Source: Accumulibacter sp031732815 (GTDB lineage: Bacteria > Pseudomonadota > Gammaproteobacteria > Burkholderiales > Rhodocyclaceae). From it: a stretch of DNA of 50,957 bases. Below, in pieces: positions 45,644-50,957 of the stretch. Under the pieces are notes generated by a model, which was not told where the DNA came from, ran no database searches, and saw only the letters and a program-made list of their open reading frames with translations. The stretch's first letter is position 1, and each line of letters starts with the position of its first letter. The DNA lies in the NCBI RefSeq assembly GCF_031732815.1, contig NZ_JAVMKF010000023.1:1-50957 (forward strand). The letters run 5' to 3'. Both the position numbers and the translations under genes were made by a program.

Positions 45644-46942
45644 ATGAGTACTAGAGAGCAGCAGATCGCCGAGCTGGAGAAAGACTGGGCCGAGAATCCC
45701 CGCTGGAAGGGAATCAAACGTGGCTATTCCGCTGCCGATGTCGTCCGTCTGCGCGGCTCCTTCCCAATCGAGTACACCGTGGCCCGGCGCGGTGCCGAAA
45801 AGCTGTGGCATCTCGTCAATAACGAACCCTACGTCAACTGCCTCGGTGCGCTGACCGGTGGTCAGGCGATGCAGCAGGTGAAAGCGGGCGTCAAGGCGAT
45901 CTACCTGTCAGGCTGGCAGGTCGCCGCCGACAACAACTCGTACGCCGCGATGTATCCTGACCAGTCGCTCTATCCGGTCGATTCGGTACCGAAAGTGGTC
46001 GAGCGGATCAACAACTCGTTCCGCCGCGCCGACGAAATCCAGTTCTCGAAAGGCGTGAACCCTGGCGACCCGGGCTATATCGACTACTTTGCGCCGATCG
46101 TCGGCGACGCGGAAGCCGGTTTTGGCGGTGTGCTCAACGCGTTCGAGCTGATGAAGGCGATGATTCGCGCCGGCGCCGCAGGGGTGCACTGGGAAGACCA
46201 GCTCGCCTCGGTCAAGAAGTGCGGTCACATGGGCGGCAAGGTCCTGGTGCCGACGCAGGAGGCCGTGCAGAAGCTGATCGCTGCGCGTTTCGCTGCCGAC
46301 GTCTGCGGCGTGCCGACGCTGGTCATTGCCCGCACCGACGCCGAAGCGGCTGACCTTCTCACTTCCGACTGCGACAGCAACGATCAGCCTTTCGTCACCG
46401 GCGAGCGCACCTCGGAAGGCTTCTACAAGACGCGCAAAGGTCTGCAGCAGGCGATTTCGCGTGCCGTCGCCTACGCCGAATACGCCGACATGGTCTGGTG
46501 TGAAACCGGTACACCCGACCTCGAGTTCGCGCGCAAGTTCGCCGAGGCGGTGCGCAGCGCCTATCCGGGCAAACTGCTCGCCTACAACTGCTCGCCATCG
46601 TTCAACTGGAAGAAGAATCTGGACGACGCGACGATCGCCAAGTTCCAGCGCGAACTCGGCGCAATGGGCTACAAGTACCAGTTCATCACGCTTGCCGGCA
46701 TCCACAACATGTGGTACCACATGTTCGATCTGGCGCAGGACTACGTGGCACGCGGCATGACCGCCTACGTCGAGAAGGTGCAGGAACCCGAGTTCGCCGC
46801 GCGCGAGCGGGGCTACACCTTCGTTTCACACCAGCAGGAAGTCGGCACCGGGTATTTCGACGAAGTGACGACGGTCATCCAGGGTGGCGCATCGTCGGTC
46901 ACCGCGTTGACCGGTTCGACCGAAGAAGAGCAGTTCCACTAA
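45644..46942 (+). CDS. aceA: Isocitrate lyase
   Basis: 432 residues, the short bacterial form. It splits isocitrate to glyoxylate and succinate, the first step of the glyoxylate shunt needed for growth on acetate or stored polyhydroxyalkanoate. The catalytic-loop cysteine lies in KKCGHMGGKVLVPT, with GDAEAGFGGVLNAFELMK, VHWEDQL and YNCSPSFNWKKNL in the active-site region. The gene stands alone between its own promoter and a strong terminator. Malate synthase is not in the window. Codon use is strongly GC-biased, as for a well-expressed gene. Confidence 0.97.
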   Translation: MSTREQQIAELEKDWAENPRWKGIKRGYSAADVVRLRGSFPIEYTVARRGAEKLWHLVNNEPYVNCLGALTGGQAMQQVKAGVKAIYLSGWQVAADNNSYAAMYPDQSLYPVDSVPKVVERINNSFRRADEIQFSKGVNPGDPGYIDYFAPIVGDAEAGFGGVLNAFELMKAMIRAGAAGVHWEDQLASVKKCGHMGGKVLVPTQEAVQKLIAARFAADVCGVPTLVIARTDAEAADLLTSDCDSNDQPFVTGERTSEGFYKTRKGLQQAISRAVAYAEYADMVWCETGTPDLEFARKFAEAVRSAYPGKLLAYNCSPSFNWKKNLDDATIAKFQRELGAMGYKYQFITLAGIHNMWYHMFDLAQDYVARGMTAYVEKVQEPEFAARERGYTFVSHQQEVGTGYFDEVTTVIQGGASSVTALTGSTEEEQFH

Positions 46943-46997
46943 AGCGCACAATCCCGGCCGACATCCTTCCGTCGGCCGGCAGAGGTTCTCGACAGGG

Positions 46998-47033
46998 AAG
47001 GAAAAAGCCGCGCGCGAGCGCGGCCTTTTCCTT
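46998..47033. terminator. Bidirectional intrinsic terminator after aceA
   Basis: A 16-position stem with one mismatch: AAGGAAAAAGCCGCGC pairs with GCGCGGCCTTTTCCTT around a GCGA loop. The GC core is flanked by A on one side and T on the other, so it can stop transcription from aceA and from the convergent DUF1615 gene. Confidence 0.88.
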
Positions 47034-47090
47034 CTGACTGCTCGCTGCACGGCTTGCTGGCCGCTGGCAAGCGGCGCTCGGGCGGCCCGC

Positions 47091-48386
47091 CTAGGCCCTC
47101 GCCAGACAGTTGCGATAGCGCGTGTCGACCCGGCGAGCGAACCACTCGGTGGTCAGCGGACGGGTGATCTTCGGGCTCTTCAGGGCAATCCGCGGCAGCA
47201 TCTCACGCGCCGCCAGTTCGCCGCCGCTCGTGTCGGCGAGCAGATAGACGCGCTGGTAGAGCGCACTCTGTTCGAAGGCCAGCGTCTTTTCCAGCAGGAG
47301 GTCGCGCCCGATGGCCGCCTCGCTCAGCCCCAGGCGCGTGCGCAAGGCAAGCACGGCGCGCTGCGTAGCGCTGCTTTCGGCGGACGGCTGACCATCCTGG
47401 TAGCGCAGCAGATCGCCGTCGAGTTCGAGCGGACGGCCAGCCAGTCGCGCAACGACGGCCTGAAACGCAGCATTGCGGCTGGCGTAACGCCCCGCGTTGA
47501 AGTCGGCAAAACGATGCAGCATCTGCCGGTAGGTCGTCGGATAATCGAGCAGGAAGGCAATGCCGAAGTAGACGCCGCCGCGCCGCGTGAACACCTCGTC
47601 ACGTACGCTGCCGCTACGCCGATACGGATAGGGCCGGCGGCGCATCTGCTCCTCGGCGAATTCTATGCTGACCTGCATCGGGCCGCCGGTGCGCACCGGG
47701 TTGTAGCCCGAGAACAAGGTCTTGCCGAAAGGCAACTCGGAGATCATGTCGTCGAACAGCGCATTCATCTGCTTTTCGGTACGCAGCGCGTCGATACGCG
47801 CCTTGTAGCTGCGTCCGTCGGGTGAAGGCTTGAGCAGGGCAAGCTCGACGACCAGCTTGGGGATCCCATAGCTCGTGCGTCGTCGTTCGATCTCCCGCCC
47901 GACGATGCGACCCAGACCAGCGACCGGCGGGTCGGCGACGAAGCCCGATTCCTGCTCGATGACGGCCATCGCCGCACACAGCTTTTCCGGTATCAACGGC
48001 AACTGCAAGGCGTCAAAGGCGGTAGCGATGTCGGCCGCCCAAGCCGAGCGCTCGCCCACGCTGGCGGGCAGCAGGCGGCTGACCAGGGCACGTGCCTCAC
48101 CAGAATCGGCAGGCAGCAGCACCAGCGGCGCGCGCGCCGGCGGCAAGGGCTGCGGCACCGGCAGTGGCTTCGCCGTTTCGCGTGGTGGCAAAGGCAGCGG
48201 CGAAGGCAGTGGCAGCGTCGACGAGGGCGCCGGGCGAACCGGTGGCGACGGTCGCGATTCGAAGCTGCCATCGCTGGCGCATCCGGACAGGACGGCGGCG
48301 ACCATCAGACAGGCGATCAGGCTCCGCCGCCGACACCGAACGTCGGGCGAGCGCGCGGCTGACCCCAGCGTGTTCGGCCTACTCAC
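47091..48386 (-). CDS. DUF1615 lipoprotein
   Basis: 431 residues from a GTG at 48386 that overlaps the ggt stop by 8 bases; the frame extends to 48440 but would overlap ggt further. The lipobox is AVLSGCAS, followed by a Pro/Ser-rich linker. The conserved part includes IEQESGFVADPPVAGLGRI, SELPFGKTLFSGYNPVRTGG, FAEEQMRRRPYPYRRSGSVR, GGVYFGIAFLLDYPTTYRQM and HRFADFNAGRYASRNAAFQ. The IEQESGF segment resembles the Glu of lysozyme-like folds, so a cell-wall role is possible, but the family has no proven activity. It is coupled to ggt. Confidence 0.85.
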   Translation of the reverse strand: MSRPNTLGSAARSPDVRCRRRSLIACLMVAAVLSGCASDGSFESRPSPPVRPAPSSTLPLPSPLPLPPRETAKPLPVPQPLPPARAPLVLLPADSGEARALVSRLLPASVGERSAWAADIATAFDALQLPLIPEKLCAAMAVIEQESGFVADPPVAGLGRIVGREIERRRTSYGIPKLVVELALLKPSPDGRSYKARIDALRTEKQMNALFDDMISELPFGKTLFSGYNPVRTGGPMQVSIEFAEEQMRRRPYPYRRSGSVRDEVFTRRGGVYFGIAFLLDYPTTYRQMLHRFADFNAGRYASRNAAFQAVVARLAGRPLELDGDLLRYQDGQPSAESSATQRAVLALRTRLGLSEAAIGRDLLLEKTLAFEQSALYQRVYLLADTSGGELAAREMLPRIALKSPKITRPLTTEWFARRVDTRYRNCLARA

Positions 48387-50169
48387 CGGCGACCCGGCCC
48401 TCGCGCCGCAAGTCGGCACCACCTGAAAGGACACCGGCACGATGCCGGCGTATTGCCTGCAGACCGCTGACCATGCCGATCTCCTTGACCTCGTGGCCGC
48501 GCGCCTGCAGCGCCTCAGTGGTCGACGGCGGGAAACGCTTTTCCTCGAGCAGGGTCGGTCCGTTCAGCGAGCCGAAGTTGGGCAGGTCGATCGCCTGCTG
48601 CAGCGGGAAGCCCCAGTTGAGCGTGGCATAGAGCAGCTTGGCCGTGTAGTGAATGATCAGCGCGCCGCCCGGCGAGCCGCCGCTGAGCACGAGATCGCCG
48701 CTATCGTCATCGAAAACCAGCGTCGGACTCATCGACGAACGCGGGCGCTTGCCGGGCTCGACGCGGTTGGCAATCGCTACGCCATTGGCGTCGCTCGGGG
48801 CAAAGGAAAAGTCGCTCAATTCGTTGTTGAGGAGAAAACCCCTGACCATCTGACGTGCGCCGAAGGCGTCCTCGATCGTCGTCGTCATCGCCAGCGCGTT
48901 GCCGTAGGCGTCGACGACGCTCAGGTGCGAAGTGCCGTGCTCGAACTGTTCGGGCATCGGCGCGTAGCTCAGCATCGCCCCGCGCGGTTGCCCCGGCGGC
49001 GCGACGCGCATGCTTTGCTCGCCGATCAGTTGCGCCCGCGCGAACAGGTAATCCGGGTTGATCAGGGACTGCCAGCCATCGGCCGGCGCTCTGACGAAGT
49101 CCGGATCGGCGACGTACTGCGCGCGGTCGGCGAAGGCGAGGCGCGCGGCCTCGGTGTAATAGTGCAGCCACAGCGGGTCCTCCGCTTTCAGACTGGCGGC
49201 TGCGGTCTGCTCGAGGATGCCGAGGATCTGGGCGATCGCGATGCCACCCGAACTGGGTGGCGGAAAACCGCAAATGCGGTAGGTGCGCGGGGGATCGACT
49301 TCCTTCGGCGAATAGCGGTGGCAGAGCGGCGTCCGCTTTTTCGCCTGATAGCCAGCCAGATCGGCCAGGCTGAGGCGGCCCGGGTTGGCGTGCTTCTGGA
49401 CCTTGTCGACGATCGCCTGGGCGATTTCGCCTTCGTGCAGCGCGCGTGCGCCTTCGCTCGCGATGCGCCGCAGGACTTCCGCCAGCTCCGGATTGCGCAG
49501 GATGCTGCCGACTGCCCGCGGCTGGCCGTCGGCGCCGTAGAAATACGCCGCGGCGCTCGGGTCGCGCGCCAGATACGGGTCGCTGCGCAATTGCTCGTGC
49601 AAACGTCGGCTGACAGGGAAACCGCCCTCGGCGAGCGCGATCGCCGGCCCGAACAGGCTTCCCCAGGAAAGCCTGCCGTACTCGGCATGCGCCATTTCGA
49701 GCATGCGCAGCGTGCCCGGAACGCCGACTGCGCGGCCGCCGATGATCGCTTCGTGAAAAGCCATCGGCTGCCCGTCGGGCTTCAGGAAGAGCTTCTCGCT
49801 GGCCGCCGCCGGCGCTGTTTCGCGACCGTCGTAGGCCAGCGTGCGGCGCCCGTCGTCGTGCAGAAGAAAAGCGCCGCCGCCAATACCGCTCGACTGCGGT
49901 TCGACCAGGGTGAGGACCATTTGCGCGGCAATCGCGGCGTCGACCGCGGAACCTCCGGCGTACAGAATTTGCTGGCCGGCTTCGCTGGCCAGCGGATGCG
50001 CGGTGGCCACGGCAAACTTGCGACCGCGCCAACCGGTCGGCGCGATCTCGCCGGGCGCGGTTTTCGCCGGACGCAGTTCGCTGTCCGCGGCCTCCGGCGT
50101 CGGCGTGCTCGAACAGGCTGCCGCCAGCAGCGCGGCAAGGAAGAGAAGCGGGAGGGAGACAGGTTTCAT
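48379..50169 (-). CDS. ggt: Gamma-glutamyltransferase, predicted lipoprotein
   Basis: 596 residues from the ATG at 50169, with GGAGG 6 bases upstream. It hydrolyses or transfers the gamma-glutamyl group of glutathione in the periplasm and self-cleaves before the nucleophile Thr413 in HGTSHLSVVD. Other family motifs are SGIGGGAFLLHDDGR, GFPPPSSGGIAIAQ, RPRSSMSPTLVF and LSGGSPGGALI. The N-terminus has a lipobox (ALLAAACSS) rather than a simple signal peptide, so membrane anchoring is likely. It is followed by the DUF1615 lipoprotein gene with an 8-base overlap. Confidence 0.95.
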   Translation of the reverse strand: MKPVSLPLLFLAALLAAACSSTPTPEAADSELRPAKTAPGEIAPTGWRGRKFAVATAHPLASEAGQQILYAGGSAVDAAIAAQMVLTLVEPQSSGIGGGAFLLHDDGRRTLAYDGRETAPAAASEKLFLKPDGQPMAFHEAIIGGRAVGVPGTLRMLEMAHAEYGRLSWGSLFGPAIALAEGGFPVSRRLHEQLRSDPYLARDPSAAAYFYGADGQPRAVGSILRNPELAEVLRRIASEGARALHEGEIAQAIVDKVQKHANPGRLSLADLAGYQAKKRTPLCHRYSPKEVDPPRTYRICGFPPPSSGGIAIAQILGILEQTAAASLKAEDPLWLHYYTEAARLAFADRAQYVADPDFVRAPADGWQSLINPDYLFARAQLIGEQSMRVAPPGQPRGAMLSYAPMPEQFEHGTSHLSVVDAYGNALAMTTTIEDAFGARQMVRGFLLNNELSDFSFAPSDANGVAIANRVEPGKRPRSSMSPTLVFDDDSGDLVLSGGSPGGALIIHYTAKLLYATLNWGFPLQQAIDLPNFGSLNGPTLLEEKRFPPSTTEALQARGHEVKEIGMVSGLQAIRRHRAGVLSGGADLRREGRVAGE

Positions 50170-50254
50170 GGCGGGCCTCCAGGTCGACGTATCCCGACTT
50201 TGTCTCATTCAAGCTACCTGCGCGTCAAGAGACATTTTCTGCCTGGCGACCGAC

Positions 50255-50286
50255 TTGCCTGAGACGCTTTATTAGTATATACTAAT
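50255..50286 (+). promoter_or_regulatory. Promoter overlapped by a 16-bp palindrome, upstream of the efflux adaptor
   Basis: TTGCCT (50255-50260), a 17-base spacer and TATACT (50278-50283) form a good sigma70 promoter. The -10 box lies inside the perfect palindrome ATTAGTATATACTAAT (50271-50286), a classic repressor site layout (TetR, MarR or ArsR type). The predicted start falls at about 50290, next to the ATG at 50291. Confidence 0.7.
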
Positions 50287-50290
50287 ATTC

Positions 50291-50957
50291 ATGCGAAACG
50301 ACACTCCAGCCATCTCCAGCCCGATGACTCGGCGAATCGTCTACCTACGCTTCCGCCGACTCGTCAGCGTCGGCCGCCTGCTCTTCGCCGGCGGCGTGGT
50401 GGCTGCGTCAGCCGCTGCCTACAGCCAGTCGAGCCAGTCGACGAACGACTACGTCGTACAGACCAAGGCAGTCGAGGCGACGCTGCCGGCGGACGCGCTT
50501 GTCGAGGCGGCGCGTCAGGCGACCGTCGCGGCGCAGGTCTCCGGCCGGCTGGTCGAAGTCCATGTCGATGCCGGCCAGAGCGTGCGCAAGGGCGAGCTGC
50601 TGATGCGCATCGACGCGCGCGAAGCGAGCGAGGCGGCGGCGGCGGCGACCGCGGCGTATGTCAACGCGCGGGCCAACCACGAGCGGCTGCTCAGACTGCA
50701 GCGCCAGGGCTTCATCAGTCAGGCCGCGCTCGACAAGGCGAAGGCCGAGTTCGACGCCGCGTCGGCAACGCACAAACAGGCGAGCGCCGGTGTCAGCCAC
50801 GCGACAGTGCGCGCGCCGATTGGCGGCGTCGTCGCCGAGCGACTGAGCGAACTCGGCGAAATGGCGACGCCGGGTAAGCCGCTGCTCTCGATCTACGATC
50901 CACAGAGCCTGCGCCTGAGCGCAGGCATCGCGCAGCACCGCCTGCCGCAGATCCGCC
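50291..50957 (+). CDS. RND efflux periplasmic adaptor (membrane fusion protein), 3' truncated
   Basis: 222 codons are visible and the gene runs off the window. A basic N-terminus and hydrophobic stretch (LLFAGGVVAASAAAYS) predict a membrane anchor. The biotinyl-lipoyl half-motifs are present: VAAQVSGRLVEVHVDAGQSV-type and TVRAPIGGVVAERLSELGEM, separated by a short hairpin with LQRQGFISQAALDKAKAEFD. It links an RND or similar inner-membrane pump to an outer-membrane channel. No ribosome site precedes the ATG at 50291; the transcript may be leaderless or translation may start at the in-frame ATG at 50324. Confidence 0.88.
   Translation, partial: MRNDTPAISSPMTRRIVYLRFRRLVSVGRLLFAGGVVAASAAAYSQSSQSTNDYVVQTKAVEATLPADALVEAARQATVAAQVSGRLVEVHVDAGQSVRKGELLMRIDAREASEAAAAATAAYVNARANHERLLRLQRQGFISQAALDKAKAEFDAASATHKQASAGVSHATVRAPIGGVVAERLSELGEMATPGKPLLSIYDPQSLRLSAGIAQHRLPQIR

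Noticed and set aside
1..50957. tRNA or rRNA genes, CRISPR arrays, insertion sequences or phage genes
   Set aside because: No cloverleaf, spaced direct repeats, transposase, integrase or flanking repeats were seen; the window is densely packed with chromosomal genes.

Overview
The window is a GC-rich stretch of a proteobacterial chromosome. Gene content and order point to a betaproteobacterium of the Rhodocyclales, most likely close to Candidatus Accumulibacter, Dechloromonas or Azoarcus. The main clues are a complete exosortase-A (XrtA/PEP-CTERM) exopolysaccharide locus, the neighbourhood slt - NDUFA9-like epimerase - cca, and isocitrate lyase beside the polysaccharide operon. This is inference from family recognition; no database search was run.

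Layout. Bases 1-6.0 kb carry an envelope/signalling group: a truncated Ser/Thr kinase with a C-terminal DUF4384 domain, an OmpA-type protein, a large secreted TPR-CHAT (caspase-like) protein, a DsbA-fold protein that has lost its CxxC, and a small Gly/Ser-rich exported protein. 6.1-11.0 kb is housekeeping: cca, an NDUFA9-like epimerase and a lytic transglycosylase, divergent from 5-formyl-THF cyclo-ligase. 11.0-20.4 kb holds two complete GGDEF-EAL proteins flanking cysK, a sulfate-binding protein and ilvA. 20.5-24.4 kb holds an exosortase-associated acyltransferase and a LolA-like carrier, divergent from a LolD-like ATPase and a DUF1302-type outer-membrane protein. No permease gene is visible among them.

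24.5-45.0 kb is a nearly unbroken minus-strand run of 16 genes forming the XrtA locus. In transcription order these are export lipoprotein, chain-length regulator, tyrosine autokinase with a (GY)8 tail, outer-membrane protein, ExeA-like ATPase, wecB, polysaccharide deacetylase, FemAB-like protein, exosortase fused to EpsI, glycosyltransferase, amidotransferase, two more glycosyltransferases, O-antigen-ligase-like protein, a small repeat protein, a second deacetylase and an alcohol dehydrogenase. A good minus-strand promoter lies at about 45.1 kb. Together the products would polymerise, modify and export an exopolysaccharide and process PEP-CTERM proteins. No PEP-CTERM substrate, initiating sugar transferase, flippase or PrsK/PrsR regulator is in the window.

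45.0-45.64 kb is a long divergent regulatory region with two inverted repeats and a strong sigma70 promoter for aceA. aceA ends at a bidirectional terminator, facing a lipoprotein pair on the minus strand (gamma-glutamyltransferase and a DUF1615 protein). The window closes inside a plus-strand RND-efflux adaptor gene whose start codon sits immediately after a promoter overlapped by a 16-bp palindrome.

The most interesting items are the kinase/OmpA/CHAT group, the cysteine-less DsbA-like protein with its small partner, the permease-less LolA/ATPase/outer-membrane-protein module beside an exosortase acyltransferase, and the two palindrome-controlled promoters.
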